The notes: generated by a model from the letters alone, not told the origin. DNA of 54,327 nt from Terriglobia bacterium (GCA_020073265.1 JAIQFN010000039.1:1-54327), one strand, 5' to 3'. Counted from the first letter of the stretch, positions 19,021 to 27,196 are shown. Translations and numbers: made by a program.

Positions 19021-19353
19021 CTATTCCGGACGTAGGCGGCCCAGGCGCGGCGCGGAGTCACGATTGTCGCGCGGCAGTTCTCCCAGGTCCGCTTGGTGGA
19101 CCATCAGCAGTTCCTTGTAGCGCGTCATGTACTGGGTGTTGACCTCGCAGCGGAAACGATGGCCGGTGCCGAGCCTGCCAAGCTCGCGCTCGAGCTCGCC
19201 GCGCAGACCGAACAGCGATTTACCGCCCGCGTAGCCGATGAAGACAGTGTGCTCGGACGAATCTTGAACTTCGTACACGCCCATATGCGCGCCCAGCCCA
19301 GCGATATTCTCTCGCGACAGCGACGCCCATGGTTTACTCATACGCACGGTCAC
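19021..19353 (-). CDS. Small conserved protein, GIY-YIG/DUF7508-like N-terminal pattern
   Basis: 110 residues. GTG 19353 lies 8 bases after a perfect AGGAGG, so I prefer it over ATG 19338. The segment GVYEVQDSSEHTVFIGYAGG, then KSLFGLRGEL, resembles the beginning of GIY-YIG-like folds (GVYxxxD...V.YIGYA), but catalytic residues cannot be confirmed. It ends 13 bp before the acyl-CoA dehydrogenase start and is probably the first gene of the acd-tcuABC transcript. Function unknown; the family name is a weak guess. Confidence 0.6.
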   Translation of the reverse strand: MTVRMSKPWASLSRENIAGLGAHMGVYEVQDSSEHTVFIGYAGGKSLFGLRGELERELGRLGTGHRFRCEVNTQYMTRYKELLMVHQADLGELPRDNRDSAPRLGRLRPE

Positions 19354-19433
19354 TGCTTCGGCCTCCTGTCGAAAGACCTTATCGTATCATCGGGGACGAG
19401 CAATGAAATGCTAGCCTGAAAGTCCAAGCTCTC

Positions 19434-20195
19434 GTGCGTTTATCCGACCACTGTTTCGCTGTGACTGGCCTCGGCTACGCTCCTCCGTGGAGCGTGAATG
19501 CCGGTTTTGTCGCCGGCCGCGAGACGACGCTCATCGTGGACACCGGCGCCAACGCCCTGGCAGCAGCGACACTGCACGGATACGCGTCCGCGGCGTCTGG
19601 TGGAAATCGCCTGGCCGTCATCGACACCGAGCGGCATTTCGATCACATCGGCGGCAACGGCTACTTCCGTGACCGCGGGATCGACGTGTACGGACACGCA
19701 AACATCCGGCGGACGGCGGAGGAGTTTCGCGCGGAGATCGACGACTTCAACGATCAGATACGGAATCCGTTCCGGCGGGCGCGCGGCGAAGCGCAGGTCT
19801 TCTATCACCAGACGCGGCTCGAGAATCCGAATCGCCCGATCAGCGAAAACACCAGCATGGATCTGGGAAACTGCGAGATTGAAATTCTGCTGACGCCCGG
19901 CCACACTCCCACGAACTTGTCGGTGTGGGTGCCGCGCGACGGCGTGCTGTTCTCCGGCGATTGCCTGGTGAACCTGTACTTGCCCAACCTCGACAGCGGC
20001 ACAGCGATCGACTGGCAGCAGTGGCTCCAGTCTCTGGATCGCATTGCAGACCTAGCGCCGGCGGTGGTCATGCCCGGGCACGGTCCGGTCGCGCGGGGCG
20101 ACGAGGTCAATCGCCTGATCGCTTCGGTGCGGGACGTTCTGCGTCAAGCCATCGCGGACGGACGTTCGCCCACATCGCGCGCCGCGACGGCCTGA
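19434..20195 (+). CDS. MBL-fold metallo-hydrolase
   Basis: The 253-residue protein starts at GTG 19434. Metal-ligand motifs of the metallo-beta-lactamase fold are visible: TERHFDHIGGN (the HxHxDH motif with Glu in place of the first His), LTPGHTPTNLSVW, LFSGDCLVN and VVMPGHGP. These enzymes hydrolyse thioesters, lactones or similar bonds, and in a CoA-acid island a thioesterase-like role is plausible. The Glu substitution could change metal content. It diverges from the minus-strand acyl-CoA dehydrogenase cluster, and its 3' end overlaps the convergent DinB gene by 52 bp. Confidence 0.8.
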   Translation: MRLSDHCFAVTGLGYAPPWSVNAGFVAGRETTLIVDTGANALAAATLHGYASAASGGNRLAVIDTERHFDHIGGNGYFRDRGIDVYGHANIRRTAEEFRAEIDDFNDQIRNPFRRARGEAQVFYHQTRLENPNRPISENTSMDLGNCEIEILLTPGHTPTNLSVWVPRDGVLFSGDCLVNLYLPNLDSGTAIDWQQWLQSLDRIADLAPAVVMPGHGPVARGDEVNRLIASVRDVLRQAIADGRSPTSRAATA

Positions 20196-20719
20196 TCGGC
20201 CTGCCACAAGTGGCGCCGCTCGTGGACCGCGATCAGAACGAAGGCCGAATACAGGTTGTAGCGCACGTTCTTGGCGAACGGTGAGGCGATTTGATATTGG
20301 TCGAGCGCCAGGCCGCCGGCAAGGCGGAGTTGTTCGAGCAGCTTGTCCTGGAGTCCCGCGAAGTCGGGTATCACTCGCGCTGGGTCCGGCAAGTTGACCG
20401 GCTGGAATGGCGCCGACGTCGGCATGCGAAAGTGCACGGGCGGCTCCAGGAGCCAAGCCAGAAAGCGGGCCTTTCGCTCCATGCGGTAGGGACTGGACGA
20501 GAATTGTTTTCTCTCGCGCAGCTCGCGAATGCCGGGTTCGATGAGGGGAAGGTACGCGCGGGCCGTCAGGTTGAGATATTCGATGCACTCGGCCGGCGAC
20601 CAGCGTTTCGGTCCAGGCCGCTTGACGAGATCGGCCCCTGAAAGGCGCTGGCCGATTTCGTGCGCGTGCGCGGTGGCTTCCTGGAGCTCGCGCGCAATAG
20701 TGTCCAGTTGATCCGTCAT
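20144..20719 (-). CDS. DinB-family protein
   Basis: 191 residues from ATG 20719 (MTDQLDTIARELQEATAHAH). The four-helix DinB/YfiT-type pattern shows as GPKRWSPAECIEYLNLTARAYLP near the N-terminus and HERRHLWQADQAV near the C-terminus, which supply the usual three metal-binding His positions (the first is not certain). DinB-superfamily members include thiol-S-transferases and maleylpyruvate isomerases. It overlaps the upstream FAD monooxygenase stop by 4 bp, so it belongs to that minus-strand transcript. Confidence 0.7.
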   Translation of the reverse strand: MTDQLDTIARELQEATAHAHEIGQRLSGADLVKRPGPKRWSPAECIEYLNLTARAYLPLIEPGIRELRERKQFSSSPYRMERKARFLAWLLEPPVHFRMPTSAPFQPVNLPDPARVIPDFAGLQDKLLEQLRLAGGLALDQYQIASPFAKNVRYNLYSAFVLIAVHERRHLWQADQAVAARDVGERPSAMA

Positions 20720-21855
20720 TGAAGATGCTCCTGGTAGCCGACTACGGATTCCAGTTGGCGCAGCGTAGTGCTTGCGGCAACGCACCCGAGAACGAAATCA
20801 CGCAGGCGGCGGGCCAGCGGGTTTTCGAGTTGCCCGAGCACGCCAACCTGTCGGGATCGAAGGACGATGGGCGTTGTGCGGGCGACGCGCTGCTGTTCGT
20901 AAAAGCGCAGGGCGGCTTCCACGGGAGAACGGCTCGACAGCACGCGTGCAAGGACCAGCGCGTCTTCGATGCCTTGGCAGCCGCCCTGGCCGAGATTCGG
21001 CGTCATGGGATGGGCGGCATCTCCAAGCAGCGTGACGCGGCCCGCCCCCCAGCTCGCGAGCGGATCGCGATCCACGATGTCATTGCGCAGGATGGCCGGT
21101 TCATCGGATGCTTTGAGTAACGCCGGAATCGGATCGTGCCATGAGCCGAACAATTCCAGGAGGTTCTGTTTCGCCTGGCCGGGCCGGTCGCTTTGGCCTG
21201 GCGGAGTATTCTGGGTGGCGAACCAGTAGACCAGACCGCCGGACATCGGCACGATCCCGAATCGCCGGCCGCGGCCCCAACTCTCGCCGGTCAGCATGCG
21301 CGTGGTGTCGAACTTAGTGACGCAGCGCCACGCGGTGTAGCCGGCGTAGCGGATCCGTTCACGTGGATGAAACTGAGATCGGACGATGGATCGAATGCCG
21401 TCCGCGGCGGCCAGTACGTCCGCACGCGCTGCGGTGCCGTTGGCGAACCGCGCCACGACAGCGTCGTCTTTTTGCTCAAACCCCGTGCATTCATGATCCA
21501 GGTGAATGGCGTCCTGAACCGAAGCGCTGAGCAAAGCCATGAGCTCCGCGCGATGCAGCACAATCATGGCTGCGCCCAGACGCGAGACGATCTCTTCGAG
21601 CGGGCTTTCGATGATCACCGTACCGTCGGAGCGCCGCAGAGCCGTCCGTGCGTAGGAGACCGAACGATCGCGAATGGCCGAGCCCAGGCCGAGCTGGTCC
21701 AGCGCGCGGATCGCGTTGGCCCACAGAGAAATTCCCGCGCCGACCTCGCGAAGCTCACGGACCTTCTCATAGATCTCGACGTCGATTCCCGCCTTGCGCA
21801 GCGCGATGGCCGTGGTCAGGCCGGCGATCCCGGCTCCAATGACGATGACTTTCAT
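20716..21855 (-). CDS. FAD-dependent monooxygenase (UbiH/PHBH-like)
   Basis: 379 residues from ATG 21855. The N-terminus MKVIVIGAGIAGLTTAIALR is the FAD-binding loop; the second FAD motif is VTLLGDAAHPMTPNLGQGGC, then QGIEDA, as in class A flavoprotein hydroxylases; LAAADGIRSIVR is the DG motif. Such enzymes hydroxylate aromatic or related ring compounds with NAD(P)H and oxygen. It lies 5 bp downstream of the CoA-transferase stop and overlaps the DinB gene by 4 bp. The open frame continues upstream to 22047 in the wrong reading of the CoA-transferase gene, which I excluded. Confidence 0.85.
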   Translation of the reverse strand: MKVIVIGAGIAGLTTAIALRKAGIDVEIYEKVRELREVGAGISLWANAIRALDQLGLGSAIRDRSVSYARTALRRSDGTVIIESPLEEIVSRLGAAMIVLHRAELMALLSASVQDAIHLDHECTGFEQKDDAVVARFANGTAARADVLAAADGIRSIVRSQFHPRERIRYAGYTAWRCVTKFDTTRMLTGESWGRGRRFGIVPMSGGLVYWFATQNTPPGQSDRPGQAKQNLLELFGSWHDPIPALLKASDEPAILRNDIVDRDPLASWGAGRVTLLGDAAHPMTPNLGQGGCQGIEDALVLARVLSSRSPVEAALRFYEQQRVARTTPIVLRSRQVGVLGQLENPLARRLRDFVLGCVAASTTLRQLESVVGYQEHLQ

Positions 21856-21860
21856 GCGGC

Positions 21861-23069
21861 CTAGATGACGCCGTCCTCGCGGAGCTTGTCGATCTCTTCG
21901 CCGGAGAGGCCGAGCCAGGAGCCATAGATTTCCACGTTGTGCTGACCCGCGCGCGGGCTGGGAGTGGTTTCGATCGAGCCGGCTTCGTGAAACCGCAAGG
22001 GACTCCCTGGCACAACAATGCGGCCGAGATCGGGATGGTCGATCCATTCGAGCATCCCGCGCTGGTGCAGGTGCGGATCGTGCATCACTTCGAAAAGATT
22101 GCGAACCGGAGCTGAGGGCACGCGATGGCGTTTAGTGATGGCGAAGATGTCGTGCTTGGAGAGCGTCTGCGTCCAACTCTCTACCACTTCGTCGGTCGCG
22201 GCCAGGTTCTCCACGCGCGCGGCGTTCCCGACGAAGCGCGGATCGGTCTTCAAGTCCTCACGTCCCATCGCGGTCAGAAGATTGGTCCAGTGGCTCTCGA
22301 GCACGCATAGGATGGCGACGTGACCGTCCTTGGCGCGATAGACGTTGTAAGGCGCGATTGCGAGGCCGCCGTGGCGGTTGCCGGTGCGGGGCGGGACCTC
22401 GCCCTGGTTGTTGTAGAGAAATCCCAGGTTGGAGGCCAGCGCCGGGTACACCGCGTCCTGCATCGCGATCTCGACCAGCCTGCCGCGGCCGGTCTGCGTG
22501 CGCTCGTACAGCGCGGTCACGACGCCGGCGTAGAGATGGATGCCGCCCAGAAAATCCGCTACCGCTGCACCAGCCTTGACCGGCGGACTCTCGGGAAAAC
22601 CGGTGACGCTCATGATCCCGGTGGCGGCTTGAACGGTGAGGTCCATCGCCAGGTTGTCGCGATCGGGCCCGGAGAGACCGAAGCCGGAACCGGAGGCGTA
22701 GATGAGCCGCGGATTCACTTCGCGCAGCACACTCCAACCGACGCCGAGGCGGTCCATCACGCCGGGCGCGAAATTTTCCAGCAGCACGTCGGCGCGCTTC
22801 ACCATCTCGATCAGCAGTTCGCGGCCGCGCTCCGACTTGAGGTTCAGCGTGACGGCGCGCTTGTTGGAATTCAGCATGGCGAAGGGCAGCGATGCGCCGC
22901 GTCCCACGCCGATGCGGAGGCGCAACGGTTCGCCGCCGAGCGGTTCCACCTTGATGACGTTGGCTCCCGCCTTGGCCATCAGCAAGGTCGCGTACGGGCC
23001 TTGATAGACTTGTCCCAGATCGATGACTGTGATGCCTGCCAGCGGCAAGCTGGAAGCTTCGACGCCCAT
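21861..23069 (-). CDS. Family III CoA-transferase (CaiB/BaiF/Frc type)
   Basis: 402 residues from ATG 23069 (MGVEASSLPLAGITVIDLGQ). Family markers are the N-terminal GITVIDLGQVYQGPYATLLMA, KRAVTLNLKSERGRE, VLLENFAPGVMDRLG and the likely catalytic Asp in LAMDLTVQAATGIMSVTG. These enzymes transfer CoA between carboxylic acids; a good candidate for activating an acid brought in by the island's carriers. Its start lies inside the beginning of the opposite-strand thiolase-like gene (23023), a 47 bp head-to-head overlap. The upstream frame to 23309 runs through that gene and was not used. Confidence 0.85.
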   Translation of the reverse strand: MGVEASSLPLAGITVIDLGQVYQGPYATLLMAKAGANVIKVEPLGGEPLRLRIGVGRGASLPFAMLNSNKRAVTLNLKSERGRELLIEMVKRADVLLENFAPGVMDRLGVGWSVLREVNPRLIYASGSGFGLSGPDRDNLAMDLTVQAATGIMSVTGFPESPPVKAGAAVADFLGGIHLYAGVVTALYERTQTGRGRLVEIAMQDAVYPALASNLGFLYNNQGEVPPRTGNRHGGLAIAPYNVYRAKDGHVAILCVLESHWTNLLTAMGREDLKTDPRFVGNAARVENLAATDEVVESWTQTLSKHDIFAITKRHRVPSAPVRNLFEVMHDPHLHQRGMLEWIDHPDLGRIVVPGSPLRFHEAGSIETTPSPRAGQHNVEIYGSWLGLSGEEIDKLREDGVI

Positions 23070-24579
23070 TCTGGTCGGCTGCGGCGACGTGACCGATCTT
23101 ACCACTCCCATCGAGGCGGGTCGATCGCCGTTAGAGCTGACAGCGCAGGCTGCGCGATTGGCGCTGGCCGACGCCGAGGCGCCGGGATTGGTGGACGCGA
23201 TCGATACCGTCGCCACCTTACGGCTGTTTTCGGATACCTCGCATCGTTTTGCCACCCGGTTGGGAACCTCCAGGAATCCACCCAAGAGCGTCGCGGACCG
23301 GCTGGGCATCCAAGCGGCCCGCTACATCTACACCTGGAATGGCGGGAACATGCCGCAGTTTCTGGTGAACACGTTCGCCGAAGCGATTGCGGCGGGGGAG
23401 ATCGGAGCGGCGCTGATCGCTGGCGGCGAAGCACTGTGCACGCAGCACGGCGTTGAGCGAGCCGGGCTCGCGATCTCGTGGCACGAAGATCCGGGCGGCG
23501 AGCCGGAGCTGATCGGAGACCCGCGGCGCGGTTGGAGCGATTACGAAGATCGCCACCAGATGCGAGCCGCGATCGTGATGTACCCGCTCATCGAGAACGC
23601 GATCCGTGACGCGCGCTGCAGTTCTGTTCCCGAACACATGCAGTCGATGGGCCGGTTATTCGCGCGATTCTCCGCTGTGGCGGCGCGAAATCCGCTGGCG
23701 GTCCGGCGCGAAGGCTACGCGGCCGAGCGGCTCGCGACGCTTGACAACGACAACCGCTGGATCGGATTCCCCTATCCGCGCCTCATGAACTCCAGCGCGT
23801 TCGTCGATCAGGCGGCAGCTTTGATCATGACGTCGGTGGGACTGGCGCGGAAGCTCGGCATTCCGGAATCGAAGTGGGTCTACCTGCACGGCTGCGCCGA
23901 CGCGCACGACCACTGGTACATCTCGGAGCGGGTCCGTCTCGATTCGTCGGCTACTATTCGATGCGCCTCGCGCCAGGCTCTGGATATGAGCGGGCGCGCG
24001 CTGGCCGGCATCCGCTTCTTCGATCTGTATAGTTGCTTTCCATCCGCGGTCGAGATCGGCTGCCGGGAGATCGGACTCGCGGAGGACGACCCGCGCGGAC
24101 TCACCGTCACCGGAGGCTTGCCCTATTTCGGCGGACCGGGAAACAACTACGTCACGCACTCGATCTCCGAAATGATGCGGCAGTTGCGTGCGCACCCGGA
24201 CAGTTTCGGAATGGTGACGGCCAACGGGAATTACGTCACCAAGCATTCGTTCGGAATCTATTCGACTACGCCGTTCGAGGGTCGATGGCGCAGGGAGGCG
24301 CCCGGCGTTCTGCAATCGGAACTGGATGCGTCGCCGAAGGCGCCGCTAGTGGAGATCGCTTCAGGCCGCGCGACCATCGAGACCTACACGATTATGCATG
24401 GCAAGACCGGCCCGGAATTCAGCGTGATAATCGGAAGGCTGAAGGAGACCGGCCAGCGTTTCATCGCCAACACCTCGCCGGAGCCAGCCGTACTGCACGA
24501 TCTCGAGGATCGCGAGAGTCTGGGCCGGGCCGGCACTGTATCGCACATGGACGGCCGCAACATCTTCGTCCCGGATTGA
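23023..24579 (+). CDS. Thiolase-like (acetyl-CoA acetyltransferase family) protein without the usual Cys nucleophile
   Basis: 518 residues from ATG 23023; ATG 23032 is possible because the conserved part begins at STPILVGCGDVTDLT. The fold is thiolase-like, with ARYIYTWNGGNMPQFLVNTF at the nucleophile elbow and GGLPYFGGPGNNYVTHSISE in the C-terminal half, followed by an OB-like tail. At the elbow, where classical thiolases have Cys-Gly-Ser-Gly, this protein reads Gly-Gly-Asn-Met, so ordinary thiolysis is doubtful. It heads a plus-strand set with the next CoA-transferase and crotonase. Confidence 0.78.
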   Translation: MTVMPASGKLEASTPILVGCGDVTDLTTPIEAGRSPLELTAQAARLALADAEAPGLVDAIDTVATLRLFSDTSHRFATRLGTSRNPPKSVADRLGIQAARYIYTWNGGNMPQFLVNTFAEAIAAGEIGAALIAGGEALCTQHGVERAGLAISWHEDPGGEPELIGDPRRGWSDYEDRHQMRAAIVMYPLIENAIRDARCSSVPEHMQSMGRLFARFSAVAARNPLAVRREGYAAERLATLDNDNRWIGFPYPRLMNSSAFVDQAAALIMTSVGLARKLGIPESKWVYLHGCADAHDHWYISERVRLDSSATIRCASRQALDMSGRALAGIRFFDLYSCFPSAVEIGCREIGLAEDDPRGLTVTGGLPYFGGPGNNYVTHSISEMMRQLRAHPDSFGMVTANGNYVTKHSFGIYSTTPFEGRWRREAPGVLQSELDASPKAPLVEIASGRATIETYTIMHGKTGPEFSVIIGRLKETGQRFIANTSPEPAVLHDLEDRESLGRAGTVSHMDGRNIFVPD

Positions 24580-24592
24580 GAACGCGGGTCCT

Positions 24593-24598
24593 TATAAT
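24593..24598 (+). promoter_or_regulatory. Candidate -10 element TATAAT
   Basis: A perfect TATAAT ends 9 bp before the ATG at 24608. Transcription would start about 2-4 bp before the ATG, giving an almost leaderless mRNA. No good -35 hexamer stands at the usual distance (TTGAGA at 24576 is only 11 bp away). Confidence 0.5.
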
Positions 24599-24607
24599 AG
24601 GACTTCT

Positions 24608-25783
24608 ATGCAAGCCGCACTGCCGTTGTCCGGCATCACGCTGTTGGACCTGACCCATGCGCGGGCCGGCCCGACCTGCGTGCGGCATTTCGCGGACTGG
24701 GGCGCCGACGTGATCCGGATCGAACCGCCCGACATCGGCGAGGACGCGCTCGGCAAACGTGACGGCCCGGATTTTCAAAATCTTCATCGCAACAAGCGCA
24801 TGATGCGGCTGAACCTGAAATCGCCCGAGGGTCACGCCGCGTTCCTGCGCCTGGTGCAGCGCGCCGATGTGGTAGTGGAGAACATGCGCGCGGCGGTGAA
24901 ACATCGGCTGAAGATCGCTTGGGAGGACGTGCACGCGGTGAATCCACGTGTGGTGTACGGCAGTATCAGCGGATTCGGGCAGGACGGGCCCTATGCGGAA
25001 CGCGCGGGCGTCGATCAGATCGCGCAGGGCATGGGTGGCCTGATGTCCATCACGGGACTGCCCGGCCAGGGACCGCTGCGCGTTGGAATTCCGGTGGCGG
25101 ACTTGAGTGCCGGTACGTTGCTGGCGTTGGGAATCATGATGGCGCTGTTCGAGCGCGAGCGGACCGGCGTGGGCCGATGGGTACACACCAGTCTGCTGGA
25201 ATCGCAGGTGTTCATGCTGGATTTTCAGGCGGCGCGCTGGCTGATGCAGCACGAGGTGCCGCGGCAGGCCGGCAACGATCATCCGACTGGAATCCCCACC
25301 GGTGTATTTCCCACGAGCGACGGATACATCAACATCGCCGCCAGTTCCAATCGCTTGTGGGAACGGATGTGCGACACCGTCGGGAGGCCGGAATGGAAGG
25401 CTCGTGAGGAATGGAAGACGCAGAACGGGCGCAGTGCGGAACGCAAGCAGATCAATGCGGCCATCGGCGAGATCACACAGCACCAGCCGGCCGCGCACTG
25501 GATCGAGCTGTTCGAAGACGCGGGCGTTCCGTGCGGACCCATTTATTCGATCGATCAGGTCTTCGCGGATCCCCAGGTGCGGCACCTCGGCCTGGCTGCG
25601 CCGATGACGCATCCGCGCTTAGGTGAAACCGAAGTAGTGAATTCGCCGATCAACTTGAGCGGCGTTGCGAAGGGCGTGCGGACGCCGACACCGGAAGCCG
25701 GCGAGCATACCTCGGAAGTCCTGCGGTGGGCCGGGCTCACCGATCAGGAGATTGACGACATGCGGTCGAAAGGCGTGATCTGA
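24608..25783 (+). CDS. Family III CoA-transferase, second copy
   Basis: 391 residues, ATG 24608. It shows LSGITLLDLTHARAGPTCVR, RMMRLNLKSPEGHAAFLRLV, VVVENMRAAVKHRLK and the likely catalytic Asp in AGVDQIAQGMGGLMSITG. It is related to the minus-strand copy at 21861 but clearly different in sequence, so the pair probably handles different acids or steps. Its stop overlaps the crotonase start by 1 bp (TGATG), indicating translational coupling. Confidence 0.87.
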   Translation: MQAALPLSGITLLDLTHARAGPTCVRHFADWGADVIRIEPPDIGEDALGKRDGPDFQNLHRNKRMMRLNLKSPEGHAAFLRLVQRADVVVENMRAAVKHRLKIAWEDVHAVNPRVVYGSISGFGQDGPYAERAGVDQIAQGMGGLMSITGLPGQGPLRVGIPVADLSAGTLLALGIMMALFERERTGVGRWVHTSLLESQVFMLDFQAARWLMQHEVPRQAGNDHPTGIPTGVFPTSDGYINIAASSNRLWERMCDTVGRPEWKAREEWKTQNGRSAERKQINAAIGEITQHQPAAHWIELFEDAGVPCGPIYSIDQVFADPQVRHLGLAAPMTHPRLGETEVVNSPINLSGVAKGVRTPTPEAGEHTSEVLRWAGLTDQEIDDMRSKGVI

Positions 25784-26592
25784 TGGCGGCGGCGCTGGAG
25801 AAGCTGGCGGACGGAAAGATTCTGGCTAACGTCGAAGACGGCATCGGCCTGGTCACCTTCAACCAGCCCGAGAAGCGCAACGCCATGTCGGTGGACATGT
25901 GGGCGGGACTCGAGCAGGTGTTCGGCGCTTGGGAGCATGACGATTCAGTGCGCGTGGTGGTGCTGGCTGGCGCGGGCGACAAGGCCTTCGTCTCCGGCGC
26001 CGACATCAGCGAGTTCGAGAAGCGCCGGGCCAACGTGGACGCGGGGCGCGAGTACGAGCACGCCACCAGCGGTGGAAGAGCTAAGCTGGCGGCGTTCCCC
26101 AAGCCGGTGATCGCGCGCATCCGCGGGTATTGCCTGGGAGGCGGCCTGGCGATCGCGATGCAAGCCGACCTGAGGATCGCGACCGAAGATTCGCAATTCG
26201 GCATTCCTGCGGCGCGTCTGGGCGTGGCCTACGGGTTTCAGTCGGTGCGGAGGTTGATCGCGCTGATTGGTCCGGCGCACGCGAGCATGCTGCTGTTCTC
26301 AGGGTCGCGCATCGGCTCGGAGGAAGCAGCACGGATCGGACTGGTGAACCAGGTGGTGGCGAACGAGGAGCTGGAGGAGGTGGTGGACGTTCTGGCGCGG
26401 AACATCGCCGAGAACGCGCCGCTGTCGGTGCGCGCGAGCAAGCTGACCATCGAACAGGCGCTGCGCGATCCCGCCGATCGAGACATGCACGCCCTCGAGC
26501 AGGCCAGCATCGCATGTTTCAACAGCGAGGATTATCGCGAGGGTCGGACGGCGTTTCTGGAGAAACGTCCGCCGAAATTTCGGGGGCGGTGA
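25783..26592 (+). CDS. Crotonase-superfamily (enoyl-CoA hydratase-like) protein lacking both catalytic Glu
   Basis: 269 residues. Crotonase-fold markers are FNQPEKRNAMSVDMW, FVSGADISEF (oxyanion loop) and GYCLGGGLAIAMQADLRIA. In canonical hydratases the two catalytic glutamates fall in GGGxELA and PExxLG; here these read GGGLAIA and PAARLG, so both are Ala. A normal syn-hydration is therefore unlikely, and a hydrolase, isomerase, decarboxylase-like or structural role is possible. It is coupled to the CoA-transferase by a 1 bp overlap. Confidence 0.85.
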   Translation: MAAALEKLADGKILANVEDGIGLVTFNQPEKRNAMSVDMWAGLEQVFGAWEHDDSVRVVVLAGAGDKAFVSGADISEFEKRRANVDAGREYEHATSGGRAKLAAFPKPVIARIRGYCLGGGLAIAMQADLRIATEDSQFGIPAARLGVAYGFQSVRRLIALIGPAHASMLLFSGSRIGSEEAARIGLVNQVVANEELEEVVDVLARNIAENAPLSVRASKLTIEQALRDPADRDMHALEQASIACFNSEDYREGRTAFLEKRPPKFRGR

Positions 26593-26633
26593 GGTAGTAT
26601 CGGGCTGGCGCATAGCGTGGGAGAATGTGGTCA

Positions 26634-26852
26634 ATGGCAAGCCTGAAACAACGCATTGACCGGCATGACCGCGAGATTGCGGCCATTCGGAAGCTCATCC
26701 ATGTCGGGATGAAGATGAGCGTCACAAATGAGAAGCAGATTCGCGAGCTCGCCGTCCAGCAGCGCCAGACCTCTCGGGAATTGCAGGCCTTCATTCGCAG
26801 CCTGCAGCGCGGAGGCGATGGCCACAGCCGCCGAGGACCGAGCATTCAATAA
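26634..26852 (+). CDS. Small coiled-coil-like protein
   Basis: 72 residues from ATG 26634 (MASLKQRIDRHDREIAAIRK); ATG 26625 is the alternative. The pattern of RxDRHDREIAAIRKL, then GMKM and a Gln/Arg-rich helical tail, is one I associate with short acidobacterial proteins of unknown function. It should form a helical hairpin or coiled coil. It follows the crotonase by 41 bp and may be read through from it. Confidence 0.5.
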   Translation: MASLKQRIDRHDREIAAIRKLIHVGMKMSVTNEKQIRELAVQQRQTSRELQAFIRSLQRGGDGHSRRGPSIQ

Positions 26853-26872
26853 ATCGCAGCGCGCCGCATTGA

Positions 26873-26878
26873 TATAAT
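26873..26878 (+). promoter_or_regulatory. Candidate -10 element TATAAT in front of the kinase remnant
   Basis: A perfect TATAAT ends 18 bp before ATG 26897. It appears to be the surviving promoter of the deleted gene that follows. No clear -35 box is visible. Confidence 0.45.
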
Positions 26879-26896
26879 TCTCCACACCCGGCGCCC

Positions 26897-27183
26897 ATGA
26901 GACCGCAACTGATCGCTCACTATCGCATCTCGTAGCGGGATGGAAATGAGATCTACTACATCGCACCGACCTGCGGCTGATGGCTGCGGCGGTGAGCGTG
27001 AAGGGCCGTGTTGAATGTGGCAGCAGTGAGCCACTCTTCGCTGTTGCGGTTGTTGGCGGCGGCTATCTCTACGATGTCTCGGCAGACGCGCAGCCTTTTC
27101 TGGTTCGCACCGCGCCGACCGCGAGCGACGCTCAGCCGCTTACCGTGGTTCAGGCTGGACTGCGGCGCTTGAAGAAACGCTAG
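26897..27183 (+). pseudogene. Internally deleted remnant of a Ser/Thr kinase/WD40-like propeller gene
   Basis: ATG 26897 opens MRPQLIAHYRIS, which matches the first residues of acidobacterial Ser/Thr kinases (x-Q-x-I-x-H-Y-R-I...). A TAG follows at 26933, where RDGNEIYYIAP continues in the same frame; the family normally has Trp-Arg-Asp-Gly here in the C-terminal propeller. A frame change near 26970 then leads to LMAAAVSVKG, later YDVSADAQPFLVRTAPTASD and AQPLTVVQAGLRRLKK, the usual C-terminal end of these proteins. So the first dozen codons are joined to the last 80 or so, and the remainder is gone. The assignment is by family pattern, not by search. Confidence 0.6.
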
Positions 27184-27196
27184 CGCGCCGTGGTTG

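Noticed and set aside
22320-23456. 378-codon plus-strand open frame across the CoA-transferase start
   Set aside because: Low-information sequence; the opposite strand carries the recognised gene.
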